Positions 1 to 7,980 of a stretch of DNA of 25,977 nt are shown in pieces. This DNA comes from Ruminococcus sp. UBA3800 (GTDB lineage Bacteria > Bacillota > Clostridia > Oscillospirales > Ruminococcaceae). The notes beneath the pieces are model-generated. The model did no database searches and was not told where the DNA came from. It worked only from the letters and a program-made list of their open reading frames with translations. Made by a program: the position numbers and the translations under genes. The DNA lies in NCBI GenBank assembly GCA_002368715.1, contig DFEO01000031.1, positions 1 to 25,977 of the forward strand, given 5' to 3'. How positions within the stretch are numbered: the stretch's first letter is position 1; every line of letters starts with the position of its first letter.

Positions 1-677
1 GGAACCCGAAAATGGCTCCGTACATTTTCACAGAGAGAAACGGTATTTACATTATCGATCTCCAGAAGACAGTAAAGAAGCTTGAAGAAGCTTATATGTT
101 CATCAGAGACGTTGCAGCTAACGGCGACGAGGTTCTTTTCGTTGGAACCAAGAAGCAGGCAGCAGAGTCTATCAAGGAAGAGGCTATCAGAGCTGATGCA
201 CATTTTGTAAACGCAAGATGGCTCGGCGGTATGATGACAAACTTCAAGACCATCCAGCAGAGGATCAAGAGACTTGAGCAGCTCCACACAATGGAGGAGG
301 ACGGCACATTTGACCGTCTGCCCAAGAAGGAAGTTGTAAAGCTCAACCTCGAGATCGAAAAGCTCGAGAAGTTCCTTGGCGGTATCAAGGAAATGAAGAA
401 GCTCCCCGGTGCGCTCTTCATTGTTGATCCCAGAAAGGAAAAGATCGCTGTTGCTGAGGCTAAGAAGCTCGGCATCCCTGTTGTTGCTATCGTAGACACA
501 AACTGCGATCCTGATGATGTAGATTATGTTATCCCCGGAAATGATGACGCTATCAGAGCAGTAAAGCTTATTGCAGGCTGCATGGCTAACGCTATCATCG
601 AGGGCAGACAGGGCCAGGACGCTGAGGCTGCTGAGGAAGAGGCAGCTAAGGTCGATGAGGCTGAGGACGCTGAATAA
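1..677 (+). CDS. rpsB: 30S ribosomal protein S2 (5'-truncated by window edge)
   Basis: Ribosomal protein S2, a component of the small-subunit head/body junction. The reading frame is open at the left edge: bases 1-2 are the end of a Trp codon, followed by Asn-Pro-Lys-Met, which is the usual internal S2 motif (RRWNPKM). The Met at base 12 is therefore internal, and roughly 25 N-terminal residues lie outside the window. Recognisable S2 segments are [46 protein letters not shown] and [14 protein letters not shown]. The C-terminus is an acidic Glu/Ala tail. It is followed by tsf, the common bacterial rpsB-tsf arrangement, with a hairpin in between. Identification is secure. Confidence 0.98.
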   Translation, partial: NPKMAPYIFTERNGIYIIDLQKTVKKLEEAYMFIRDVAANGDEVLFVGTKKQAAESIKEEAIRADAHFVNARWLGGMMTNFKTIQQRIKRLEQLHTMEEDGTFDRLPKKEVVKLNLEIEKLEKFLGGIKEMKKLPGALFIVDPRKEKIAVAEAKKLGIPVVAIVDTNCDPDDVDYVIPGNDDAIRAVKLIAGCMANAIIEGRQGQDAEAAEEEAAKVDEAEDAE

Positions 678-688
678 TTGAAAAGCTG

Positions 689-719
689 CAGGGCAGACAG
701 GGTTTGTCTGCCTTGTTTT
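689..719 (+). promoter_or_regulatory. Intergenic hairpin with T-rich tail between rpsB and tsf (attenuator-like)
   Basis: An 11-bp stem (689-699 pairs with 705-715, one G-U) with a 5-base loop is followed by TTTTG. It lies in the 100-base gap between rpsB and tsf. The shape is that of a weak intrinsic terminator or partial attenuator that would lower tsf relative to rpsB transcription, or protect the rpsB 3' end. The function is inferred; only the fold is seen. Confidence 0.55.
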
Positions 720-777
720 GAGTAAGAGTGCTGTTGGTGGACAGACTCAAAGAATAATAAAACAGGAGGAAAAAACA

Positions 778-1698
778 ATGGCAAATGTATCTGTTAAAGA
801 GATCAAGGAGCTTATGACAGCTACCGGCGTTGGAATGATGGATTGCAAGAAGGCTCTCGTTGAGGCAGAGGGCGATATGGATAAGGCAGTTACACTTCTT
901 CGTGAGAAGGGACTGGCTACACAGGCTAAGAAGAGCGGCAGAGTTGCTGCAGAGGGTATCTGCACATCTGTTGTAAAGGGCAATGTAGGCTGCGTACTCG
1001 AGGTAAATATCGAGACAGACTTTGCTGCTAACAATGACGAGTTCAAGGCTTTTGTTGCAGCTGTTGCAGACACCGTTATCGAGCAGGCTCCTGCTGATGT
1101 TGATGCTCTGAAGGCTTGCAAGATCAGCGGCGGTGATAAGACTGTTGAGGAAGCTCTTCAGGATCTGTTCATCAAGATCAGAGAGAATATGGTAATAAGA
1201 AGATTTGTAAGACTTGAGGGTATCCTTGTTCCTTATGTTCACGGCGGCGGAAGCATCGGTGTTATGGTCAAGCTTGATTCTGATCTTGATGCTGATAAGG
1301 TATTCGAGGTCGGAAAGAACTGTGCGCTCCAGGTCGCAGCTATGAATCCTTCCTACCTCAACAAGGAGTCCGTTCCTGCAAACGTTCTTGATGAGGAGAA
1401 GAAGGTACTTCTTGCTCAGATGGCTGAGGATCCCAAGATGGCTAACAAGCCCGAGCAGGTCAAGGTAAAGATCGTAGAGGGCAAGGTAGGAAAGTACTAT
1501 TCCGAGAACTGCCTGCTTGAGCAGACCTTCGTAAGAAGCGACGTGTTCGAGGGCACTGTTGGCAAGTATGTTGCTGACGCTGCAAAGAAGCTTGGCGGAA
1601 GCATCACTGTTGCTGAGTTCGTAAGATTTGAGCGCGGCGAAGGCGTAGAGAAGAAGGAAGACAACTTTGCAGACGAAGTAGCTTCCATGATAAAGTGA
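778..1698 (+). CDS. tsf: Translation elongation factor Ts
   Basis: EF-Ts, the guanine-nucleotide exchange factor that releases GDP from EF-Tu. The protein has 306 residues, normal for the family. The N-terminal UBA-like domain carries the hallmark TGVGMMDCKKAL followed by EGDMDKAVTLLREKGLA, then the dimerisation/core domain with ETDFAANNDEF and the C-terminal EQTFVRSD region. An upstream in-frame ATG at 718 is rejected. The start at 778 is preceded by AGGAGGA (764-770) at 7 bases and gives the canonical MANVSVKEIKELM beginning. It lies in the same transcription unit as rpsB and is followed by a strong terminator. Confidence 0.98.
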   Translation: MANVSVKEIKELMTATGVGMMDCKKALVEAEGDMDKAVTLLREKGLATQAKKSGRVAAEGICTSVVKGNVGCVLEVNIETDFAANNDEFKAFVAAVADTVIEQAPADVDALKACKISGGDKTVEEALQDLFIKIRENMVIRRFVRLEGILVPYVHGGGSIGVMVKLDSDLDADKVFEVGKNCALQVAAMNPSYLNKESVPANVLDEEKKVLLAQMAEDPKMANKPEQVKVKIVEGKVGKYYSENCLLEQTFVRSDVFEGTVGKYVADAAKKLGGSITVAEFVRFERGEGVEKKEDNFADEVASMIK

Positions 1699-1721
1699 TC
1701 TGAATAAAAGCAAATAAATAA

Positions 1722-1757
1722 CGAGCACCGCTTTTCAATGAGCGGTGCTCGTTTTTT
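1722..1757 (+). terminator. Intrinsic terminator of rpsB-tsf
   Basis: An 11-bp GC-rich stem (CGAGCACCGCT paired with AGCGGTGCTCG) has an 8-base loop and a run of six T. It lies between the convergent ends of tsf and metF. The opposite-strand tail is A/T-rich but broken, so it may also stop metF transcripts less efficiently. Confidence 0.9.
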
Positions 1758-1764
1758 ATACTTG

Positions 1765-2625
1765 TCACGACTTGAACAGCGATGCCACAGCCGAACATAT
1801 CCTGTTGGCAATGTAGGGATTGTTCATCGTGTAGAGGTGGATACCGTCCACGTCATTTGCGATAAGGTCAACTATCTGCGACACGGCATAGGCGATGCCT
1901 GCATCCCTCATTGCAACGGGGTCATCCTCGTATTTGTTCATAATGGTCAGGAATTTTTTGGGCAGCGTGGCATGGCAGAGCGTTGTCATCCTGAGTATCT
2001 GTTTTTTGTTGACAACAGGCATTATGCCTGCCTCGATAGGAACGTTTATCCCTGCTATCGCAGTTTTCTCACGGAAGTCATAAAAGGTCTCGTTGTCAAA
2101 AAACAGCTGTGTTATAAGCTGCGAACAGCCTGCATCCACCTTTGTTTTCAGGTTCTTTATGTCGTTTACGATATCAGCGCACTCGGGGTGAACTTCCGGA
2201 TAGCAGGCGCCGATAACATTGAAATCGCTGTTCTCTTTTATGAAAGAAACAAGATCGCTGGCATATCTGAAATCGCCTGCCGGCTCTTCTCCCTCACGTC
2301 TGTCGCCCCTCAGTGCAAGCACGTTTTCGATGCCCCGCGCCTTCATCTGTTCTATCTGCTCGAGCGCATCTGCCTTTGTAAGATATATGCCCGGCAAATG
2401 TGCCGCCGCTTCTATCCCGTGCTTCTGCTTTATGGAAGCACAAATGTCTATCGTTGCATTCGAGCGGCTCCCGCCTGCACCGTAGGTAACACTGATAAAA
2501 TCGGGCTTTGCTTCGCCAAGAGCTTCTATGGTGTCATATATAGTCTCAACGGGGGTGTCGCTTTTTGGCGGAAACACCTCGAAAGAGAGTGATGTTTTGT
2601 TTTCAAACAGTTCGTTCAGCTTCAC
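1765..2625 (-). CDS. metF: 5,10-methylenetetrahydrofolate reductase
   Basis: FAD-dependent reduction of 5,10-methylene-THF to 5-methyl-THF, supplying the methyl group for methionine synthesis. It is a TIM-barrel protein of 286 residues, a usual bacterial MetF length. Visible family motifs are SFEVFPPKSD near the N-terminus with the catalytic Glu, FISVTYGAGGS, LALRGDRR, IGACYPEVHPE and QLFFDNETFYDF, and the C-terminal LYTMNNP. The start codon is GTG at 2625, with GGAGG 7 bases upstream; no in-frame ATG lies between it and the promoter. It is monocistronic, with its own promoter and converging on tsf. No metH or other folate gene is adjacent. Confidence 0.97.
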   Translation of the reverse strand: MKLNELFENKTSLSFEVFPPKSDTPVETIYDTIEALGEAKPDFISVTYGAGGSRSNATIDICASIKQKHGIEAAAHLPGIYLTKADALEQIEQMKARGIENVLALRGDRREGEEPAGDFRYASDLVSFIKENSDFNVIGACYPEVHPECADIVNDIKNLKTKVDAGCSQLITQLFFDNETFYDFREKTAIAGINVPIEAGIMPVVNKKQILRMTTLCHATLPKKFLTIMNKYEDDPVAMRDAGIAYAVSQIVDLIANDVDGIHLYTMNNPYIANRICSAVASLFKS

Positions 2626-2657
2626 TTATATTCCTCCTTTGCTGATATGATAACTGT

Positions 2658-2686
2658 ATTATATCACACCGGCCCGAAGTTGTAAA
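2658..2686 (-). promoter_or_regulatory. Sigma-A-type promoter for metF
   Basis: On the minus strand TTTACA (2686-2681) and TATAAT (2663-2658) are separated by 17 bases, about 33 bases upstream of the metF GTG. This is a near-consensus housekeeping promoter. No S-box or other riboswitch fold fits in the short leader. Confidence 0.75.
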
Positions 2687-2696
2687 GGGGCAGGCA

Positions 2697-2728
2697 TAAA
2701 AAAGCAGGCAGGTGTTTGGCCTGCCTGC
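2697..2728 (-). terminator. Intrinsic terminator of the lipoprotein gene
   Basis: A 9-bp stem (GCAGGCAGG with CCTGCCTGC) has a 7-base loop, followed on the minus strand by a T run (complement of 2698-2703). It lies just after the stop codon at 2744. Confidence 0.88.
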
Positions 2729-2743
2729 CTGTGTGATACAGCT

Positions 2744-4237
2744 TTACTTCACAGCGTAAACGGTCGCTTCTGTACCCTTGATAACATAGATATATCCGTA
2801 TGCGGTATATGCTTCGTCAAAGCCTTCAGCAAGCTTGTCGCCTGTGTAGATGTCGTAGAGGATCTTTGCCTTGGTGTCGTAAACTACACCGTTGCCAAAG
2901 TCCGAAAGAGATCTTTCGCTCTTGATCGAGAACTCGCCTGTGTTTGCAACGAGATAAACATAGGCGTCGCCGTCCTTCTTCGATGCAAGACCGTAGTAGC
3001 CGTCTGTCGAGCCGCTGTCTACCACCTTGCCCTCGCTGCTGATAAGGTCATAGGTGCCGTCCGACTTTTTGCAGGCATAATATCCGGGGGTGTCGGTCTC
3101 AGAGATCATGTCATACTCGTCCTTTGTTATCTCTGTGCCGTCAGCGGTCACCAGACCGTATTTAAAGTCGTCGTTTGTGCTGTACTGGAACATTGTGTCG
3201 TTAAGAGCGTTGATCGACTTGTATTTAGGTTCGATAACAGTTTCCAGGTTCCAGTCTGCAAGTCCGTAGGAGCTGCTTTCGCTGTCGAACAGACCTACAT
3301 AATACTTTGTTGAATCAAAGCCCGATACCATTGTGTTGCCTGACATAACAAGGTTCATATCATGGTCCAGAGTCTGATAGCTGCCATCGGCATAGCCTGT
3401 GAAGAATCTTGCGCCTGCAGCGTTGAAGCCTTCCTTGGGTTCGATGACCTTGTCATCTGCCGAAACATAAACGGTATTCATATCCTTATCATAGAACGAA
3501 ACGATATCACCGTAAATGTGGTATGACGGGCTCTCAGTAACAGTGGTGTTCTCGAGGAACTTCTTGTTCACGGTGTCATACACCTTTACCTTGCCTGTGT
3601 AGAGGATGTCGTTGTCATTCGGCATAAAGCTGAACTGGTTGGCTGTCACATAGTAGATAGCCTCGTCCTCATTGGTGGTCGTGTTCTCGGGGAAGAACGC
3701 CATTATAAATCTGTCGTCTATCTCTCTGAAAAGACCTACCTTTTCATCGGGAGAAACTATCTCCTCGCCCTCAGCGGTGATAAGCCCCTGATAAGCGATA
3801 TCTCCGCCCTTGATATAATAAGCGTAAAGACCTGTGTCGCCAAGCTTTACAGCATAGACTGCCTTGCCGTCTGCAAGCTTGTTTCCAAGATAGTCATGTA
3901 TCATAACGTTCTCTTCGCTGTCGCCGGAATAAATAAGGTTATCCGTGAACCTCAGAGAATCATCGGTCAGCTTTCCTGCCTCTTCGAGCACAGGGCTCTT
4001 GCTCTCACTGGCGGGTATCTCCAGCTTTTCAAGCTCCACTGTTTCCGGCTCGGGCTCCTCGGCTGCCGTTGTTGTGGTGACATCTTCGCTGCCGCTGTTT
4101 CCGGCCTCTGTCACTACGACCTTTGAGGATGACTCCTTGTCATCGTCCTTGTCCTTATCCTTGTCATCACAGGCAGTGAGCACAGAGCCTGCCATAACAA
4201 GAGCTGCTGCTCCTGCGATAAGTTTCTTGATATCCAT
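2744..4237 (-). CDS. Secreted lipoprotein with WG-repeat-like beta region
   Basis: A 497-residue predicted surface lipoprotein. The N-terminus MDIKKLIAGAAALVMAGS followed by VLTAC is a lipoprotein signal with Cys22 as the lipidation site. After it comes a low-complexity linker rich in Asp/Lys/Ser/Thr (residues about 23-75). The remainder is a beta-type repeat region; a segment near residues 310-400 (YGLADWNLETVIEPKYKSI, FKYGLVTADGTEI) resembles WG/KWG-type repeats. Such repeats are common in gut clostridial surface proteins, but no enzymatic function is established for them. The start at 4237 is preferred over an upstream in-frame ATG because GGGAGGG lies 10 bases ahead and the signal peptide then begins normally. 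It is a single gene with its own promoter and terminator. The specific role is unknown. Confidence 0.85.
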   Translation of the reverse strand: MDIKKLIAGAAALVMAGSVLTACDDKDKDKDDDKESSSKVVVTEAGNSGSEDVTTTTAAEEPEPETVELEKLEIPASESKSPVLEEAGKLTDDSLRFTDNLIYSGDSEENVMIHDYLGNKLADGKAVYAVKLGDTGLYAYYIKGGDIAYQGLITAEGEEIVSPDEKVGLFREIDDRFIMAFFPENTTTNEDEAIYYVTANQFSFMPNDNDILYTGKVKVYDTVNKKFLENTTVTESPSYHIYGDIVSFYDKDMNTVYVSADDKVIEPKEGFNAAGARFFTGYADGSYQTLDHDMNLVMSGNTMVSGFDSTKYYVGLFDSESSSYGLADWNLETVIEPKYKSINALNDTMFQYSTNDDFKYGLVTADGTEITKDEYDMISETDTPGYYACKKSDGTYDLISSEGKVVDSGSTDGYYGLASKKDGDAYVYLVANTGEFSIKSERSLSDFGNGVVYDTKAKILYDIYTGDKLAEGFDEAYTAYGYIYVIKGTEATVYAVK

Positions 4238-4286
4238 TTTACATAAACCCTCCCGTTCTTTGTGTCTGATAAAAAACACCGTACTA

Positions 4287-4315
4287 AGTATAGCACATTA
4301 CGAAACCGTTTTCAA
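4287..4315 (-). promoter_or_regulatory. Sigma-A-type promoter for the lipoprotein gene
   Basis: Minus strand: TTGAAA (4315-4310), 17-base spacer, TATACT (4292-4287), about 50 bases upstream of the start. It is divergent from the hydrogenase-operon promoter at 4422-4450. Confidence 0.7.
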
Positions 4316-4421
4316 TAGTTGTTTTTCACAATTTCTCAGCCTGCCCAAAAGCCGTTTTTACGCCTTTTGTTCCATACACAGCTATCCCGGGCAAAGCATA
4401 GCTACAATTAACAAATAAGAC

Positions 4422-4450
4422 TTGAAATCTGAGTATTTGCGTGGTATAAT
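4422..4450 (+). promoter_or_regulatory. Strong promoter of the hyd / nif-like / hyp operon
   Basis: TTGAAA (4422-4427), exactly 17 bases, then TATAAT (4445-4450), with an extended -10 TG at 4442-4443. It lies about 45 bases upstream of the TM1266-like gene. A short GC hairpin (GCCGC-TT-GCGGC, 4469-4480) sits in the leader just before the Shine-Dalgarno. I see no comparable promoter within the coding run up to 18556, so this probably drives the whole cluster. Confidence 0.75.
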
Positions 4451-4494
4451 CTAATTGTATAAGCAATGCCGCTTGCGGCGGAAAGGGCTGGGAT

Positions 4495-4740
4495 ATGGAA
4501 ACCAGAGTTGCGGTCATAGCGATAATAGTCGAGAATATGCAGAGTGTGGAGGCTGTGAATGCCATTCTCCATGAATACGGCGAGGGCATCATCGGCAGGA
4601 TGGGCATACCCTATAAGCAGAAGGGGATAAACGTCATCAGCATAGCTATCGACGCTTCGCAGGATATAATCAACACCGTTGCAGGAAAAATAGGAAGGCT
4701 CGACGGAGTATCGGCAAAAACCGTTTATGCGGCTGTCTGA
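4495..4740 (+). CDS. TM1266-type iron-only hydrogenase system regulator (ACT-like)
   Basis: A small 81-residue protein resembling the TM1266 family, annotated as iron-only hydrogenase system putative regulator. It is an ACT/ferredoxin-fold single domain with a beta-alpha-beta pattern. Seen here are an N-terminal strand VAVIAIIVEN, a helix, the conserved centre EGIIGRMGIPYKQKGINVISI, and the closing helix with TVAGKIGRL. The family typically sits beside hydE, hydF and hydG, as here, which supports the call. There is no DNA-binding domain, so regulation would be through ligand or partner binding; its ligand is unknown. It is the first gene after the operon promoter, with the ATG 7 bases after AAAGGG. 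Confidence 0.85.
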   Translation: METRVAVIAIIVENMQSVEAVNAILHEYGEGIIGRMGIPYKQKGINVISIAIDASQDIINTVAGKIGRLDGVSAKTVYAAV

Positions 4741-4933
4741 ACCGGGATCTCTTTCGCAGCAGTGCAGGATGTTTTGCGGCTGTGATCGAGCATAAAAAAA
4801 GAATACAGGATCAAACTTTATCTGACACTGAAATCGCCGAGAGGTCATTGAGGTGAAAGTAAAAGGATCACAGGACTTATTGTCGGATCTTTGCTGTCGG
4901 GTAGAGGTCTGACATTTTTTATGAGGTGAGCAT

Positions 4934-6139
4934 ATGGGACTTAATTCGACCCCTTCGTCCGAAAGGATACATATAGGCTTCTTCGGAAGGACAAATGCGG
5001 GAAAATCCAGCGTTGTGAATGCGGTGACGGGACAGGCGCTGTCTGTCGTATCCTCTGCCGCAGGCACCACCACGGACCCGGTGACCAAGGCTATGGAGCT
5101 GCTGCCGCTGGGGCCTGTTGTGATAATGGACACGGCAGGGTTTGATGATGACAGCGAGCTTGGAGCGCTGCGTGTGGAGCGCACAAGGCAGGTGCTTGAA
5201 AGGGCTGACTGTGCGGTGCTGGTGACAGACATAACTCAGCCGCTTGGAGACTGCGAAAAAGAGCTGATAGCCGAGTTTGAAAAGAGGGAGATACCCTTTA
5301 TCATCGTGGGCAACAAGAAGGACCTGACTGACGCTTTGGATGACGGTGAACGCTTTGCTGTGAGCGCAAAGACCGGTGAGAACATTTACGAGCTAAAGCA
5401 GAAAATAGGCACACTTATAAAGCAGAAGGATCAGACGGGAAAGCTGGTCGGTGACATTATCAAAAGCGGCGAGCTTGCAGTTCTGGTCGTGCCGATAGAC
5501 AAGGCCGCTCCAAAGGGCAGGCTGATCCTGCCGCAGCAGATGGTGATAAGAGATATCCTTGAAGCAGGAGGCTGTGCGGTTGTGGTCAGGGAGAGCGAGC
5601 TGGAGCAGACCCTTGGCTCTCTCGGAAAAAAGCCTGCGGTCGTTATCACCGACAGTCAGGTGTTCGGCTTTGTGAACAAGGCAGTTCCGAAGGATATACG
5701 CCTGACATCGTTTTCTATAATTATGGCAAGGTATAAGGGGTTTTTAGAAACTGCGGTCAGGGGTGCTGCGGCTATCTCGGGGCTGAAGGACGGGAGCCGT
5801 GTCCTGATATCAGAGGGCTGCACCCACCACAGACAGTGCGGCGACATCGGCAGCGTAAAGCTTCCGGCGCTCTTGAAAAAGACAACGGGCAGGGAGCTTG
5901 AGATAAGCCTTACCTCGGGCAGGAGCTTTGAAGACGAGCTTGAAAGGTTTGACCTTGTTATCCACTGCGGCGGCTGTATGCTGACCGAGAGGGATATGCA
6001 AAACAGGATGAGAGCGGCAGTGCAAAAGGGTGTGCCGTTTACAAATTACGGTGTTGCGCTTGCACAGATGAACGGGATACTCGAGCGGAGTCTGGAGGTG
6101 TTCCCGGATATGGTGAAGCTTCTCCATAGCGAGGGTTGA
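4934..6139 (+). CDS. hydF: [FeFe]-hydrogenase maturation GTPase HydF
   Basis: HydF is the GTPase scaffold that carries the diiron subcluster precursor and transfers it to apo-HydA. At 401 residues it is normal for the family. The N-terminal Era-like G domain has the P-loop GRTNAGKS (residues 18-25), a TTT switch I, DTAG and NKKD motifs. The dimerisation domain is in the middle. The C-terminal cluster-binding domain has Cys296-x-His298, 45 residues, then His344-Cys345-x-x-Cys348, the HydF signature for an Fe-S site. The start ATG follows AGGTGAG. It is 193 bases after the TM1266-like gene and 3 bases before hydE. HydG is not nearby, which is unusual for a complete H-cluster set. Confidence 0.96.
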   Translation: MGLNSTPSSERIHIGFFGRTNAGKSSVVNAVTGQALSVVSSAAGTTTDPVTKAMELLPLGPVVIMDTAGFDDDSELGALRVERTRQVLERADCAVLVTDITQPLGDCEKELIAEFEKREIPFIIVGNKKDLTDALDDGERFAVSAKTGENIYELKQKIGTLIKQKDQTGKLVGDIIKSGELAVLVVPIDKAAPKGRLILPQQMVIRDILEAGGCAVVVRESELEQTLGSLGKKPAVVITDSQVFGFVNKAVPKDIRLTSFSIIMARYKGFLETAVRGAAAISGLKDGSRVLISEGCTHHRQCGDIGSVKLPALLKKTTGRELEISLTSGRSFEDELERFDLVIHCGGCMLTERDMQNRMRAAVQKGVPFTNYGVALAQMNGILERSLEVFPDMVKLLHSEG

Positions 6140-6142
6140 GAT

Positions 6143-7207
6143 ATGAAGGATATCAAGGAAAATAAGACGGTAAAACAGCTGATTGACAAGCTGGAAAAAC
6201 AAAAGATGCTCACCAAAGACGAATGGGTGCAGGTGTTTACCGGATGGACAGAGGATGACCGTGGCTATGCGGCGCAGAAAGCAAGGCAGATAAGCGAAGC
6301 GGTCTTTGGAAAAAAGGTGTATATAAGGGGCATTGTCGAGTTTTCAAACGTGTGCCGCAACGACTGCTATTACTGCGGTATCAGGTGCTCGAACAGCAAT
6401 GCTAACCGCTATCGCCTGACCGATGAGGAGATACTCTCCTGCTGTGACGAGGGCTACGGATACGGCTTTCGCACCTTTGTGCTCCAGAGCGGAGAGGACA
6501 TAAAGGCGTTTTCTCCCGAGCGTGTGGCTGAGATAGTGAGAAGGATAAAAAAAGCCCACCCCGACTGTGCGGTGACGCTTTCGCTGGGAGAGCTGGAAAG
6601 AGATGCTCTTGTGCTTTTGAAGCAGGCGGGAGTAGACCGTTATCTTTTAAGACACGAAACGGCAAACAAGGAGCATTACCGGAAGCTCCACCCGGAGGAT
6701 ATGTCCTTTGAGCACAGGATGAAATGCCTTGAAACTATCAAGGAGCTGGGCTATCAGACAGGAGCGGGAATGATGATAGGTTCGCCTTATCAGACTGCAC
6801 AGTGTCTGGCTGACGATATGGTGTTTCTGGGAAGCTTCAAGCCGCATATGATAGGCATAGGCCCGTTTCTTCCTCACAAGGACACTCCCTTTCGTGACGA
6901 GCCGAAGGGTGATTATGAGCTGACTCTGTTTGTTCTGAGCCTGTGCAGGATAATGCTGCCGAGAGTCCTGCTGCCTGCAACGACGGCGCTGGGGACGATA
7001 CGCCCGAACGGAAGAGAGCAGGGCGTTCTTTCGGGGGCAAATGTCATAATGCCAAACCTTTCTCCGACAGAGGTGAGAAAAAAATATATGCTTTATGACG
7101 GAAAGATATGCACAGAGGATCAGAGCAGCGAATGCAGGCTCTGTGTTCAGGCAAGAATGAAAAGGATAGGCTATGAGGTAGAGATCTCGAGAGGAGATTA
7201 TAAATGA
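6143..7207 (+). CDS. hydE: [FeFe]-hydrogenase maturation radical SAM protein HydE
   Basis: HydE is a radical-SAM enzyme that acts on the HydG-derived Fe(CO)2(CN)-cysteine synthon on the way to the H-cluster diiron site. It has 354 residues, as expected. The radical SAM CX3CX2C motif is Cys71, Cys75, Cys78, preceded by IRGIVEFSNV. Other HydE hallmarks are VLQSGED, LSLGE, RYLLRHETAN, ELGYQTGAGMMIG, IGIGPFLPHKDTP, LLPATTALGT and GANVIMPN. The C-terminal KIC-x7-C-x2-C preserves the auxiliary cluster cysteines known from Thermotoga HydE, so this is HydE rather than BioB or PylB. Its TGA overlaps the ATG of the next gene by 4 bases, so it is translationally coupled to the first NifH-like protein. 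Confidence 0.96.
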   Translation: MKDIKENKTVKQLIDKLEKQKMLTKDEWVQVFTGWTEDDRGYAAQKARQISEAVFGKKVYIRGIVEFSNVCRNDCYYCGIRCSNSNANRYRLTDEEILSCCDEGYGYGFRTFVLQSGEDIKAFSPERVAEIVRRIKKAHPDCAVTLSLGELERDALVLLKQAGVDRYLLRHETANKEHYRKLHPEDMSFEHRMKCLETIKELGYQTGAGMMIGSPYQTAQCLADDMVFLGSFKPHMIGIGPFLPHKDTPFRDEPKGDYELTLFVLSLCRIMLPRVLLPATTALGTIRPNGREQGVLSGANVIMPNLSPTEVRKKYMLYDGKICTEDQSSECRLCVQARMKRIGYEVEISRGDYK

Positions 7208-7980
7208 TAAAGCTTGCGATATACGGAAAAGGCGGGATAGGAAAATCCACGGTGTCCTGCAACATATCATCTGCCCTGGCGGCAAAGGGGCTCACTGTCA
7301 TGCAGATAGGGTGCGATCCCAAGGCGGACTCCACGGCACTTCTTCACGGCGGCGAGCGCATCCCCACAGTGCTTGAAACGCTGAGAGAAAAGGGCAAAGC
7401 GATGAAGCTTGAAGATGTTGTGTATAAGAGCAGCGGCGGAGTTTTGTGCGTTGAGGCAGGAGGCCCTATACCCGGGCTGGGATGTGCGGGCCGAGGGATA
7501 ATAAATGCGCTGGAGCACCTTGAAAAGTTCGGCGCCAATGAGGTATACAAGCCCGATGTCATTATTTACGATGTGCTGGGTGACGTTGTGTGCGGCGGCT
7601 TTTCTATGCCGATGAGAAGAGGCTATGCGGACAAGGTGTTCGTGGTGGCCTCGGGCGAGAAGATGGCAAGATATGCCGCAGCAAATATCTGTATGGCGGT
7701 GGAAAACTTCAGGAGCCGTGGATATTCCTCTCTTGGGGGAATAATCCTTAACAGGCGTGATGTCGAGAACGAGGACGAAGCTGTGGCACAGCTTGCTGCC
7801 GACTTTGACACCGAGGTCATAGGTGCGATAGATAGAAGCACCGAGATATCCTCGGCAGACGACAGGGGAGAGGCCATAGTTTTGACAAAGCCCGGCTCAA
7901 AGAGTGCCGCACAGTTTATGGCTGTGGCTCAGAGGGTATATGATATATGCAGAACAAGCAAAGGAGACAGATATGCTTAA
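7204..7980 (+). CDS. NifH-like ATP-dependent reductase, module 1
   Basis: A nitrogenase Fe-protein homologue (NifH/BchL/CfbC superfamily) of 258 residues. It would hydrolyse ATP to drive low-potential electrons from a dimer-bridging [4Fe-4S] cluster to a component-1 partner. Everything needed is present: P-loop GKGGIGKST (8-16), switch [10 protein letters not shown] (36-44), cluster cysteines Cys94 (GLGCAGRG) and Cys130 (DVVCGGF), and DVLGD switch II. Arg97 matches the position ADP-ribosylated in NifH. It is shorter at the C-terminus than NifH (about 290). It overlaps hydE by 4 bases and the downstream NifD-like gene by 8. It is one of two such proteins in the operon. No nifE/N/B/V accompanies it, so nitrogen fixation is not supported; the true partner is presumably the adjacent D/K-like pair. 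Confidence 0.92.
   Translation: MIKLAIYGKGGIGKSTVSCNISSALAAKGLTVMQIGCDPKADSTALLHGGERIPTVLETLREKGKAMKLEDVVYKSSGGVLCVEAGGPIPGLGCAGRGIINALEHLEKFGANEVYKPDVIIYDVLGDVVCGGFSMPMRRGYADKVFVVASGEKMARYAAANICMAVENFRSRGYSSLGGIILNRRDVENEDEAVAQLAADFDTEVIGAIDRSTEISSADDRGEAIVLTKPGSKSAAQFMAVAQRVYDICRTSKGDRYA

Noticed and set aside
646..1728. 360-codon minus-strand frame opposite tsf
   Set aside because: It is the antisense shadow of a highly conserved gene; its composition is Leu/Ser-rich with no family resemblance.
1738..2592. 284-codon plus-strand frame opposite metF
   Set aside because: Antisense shadow of metF, with no start context and no motif.
4853..4912. 19-codon frame upstream of hydF as a gene
   Set aside because: Too short and with a GTG start; kept only as a possible leader peptide in the findings.
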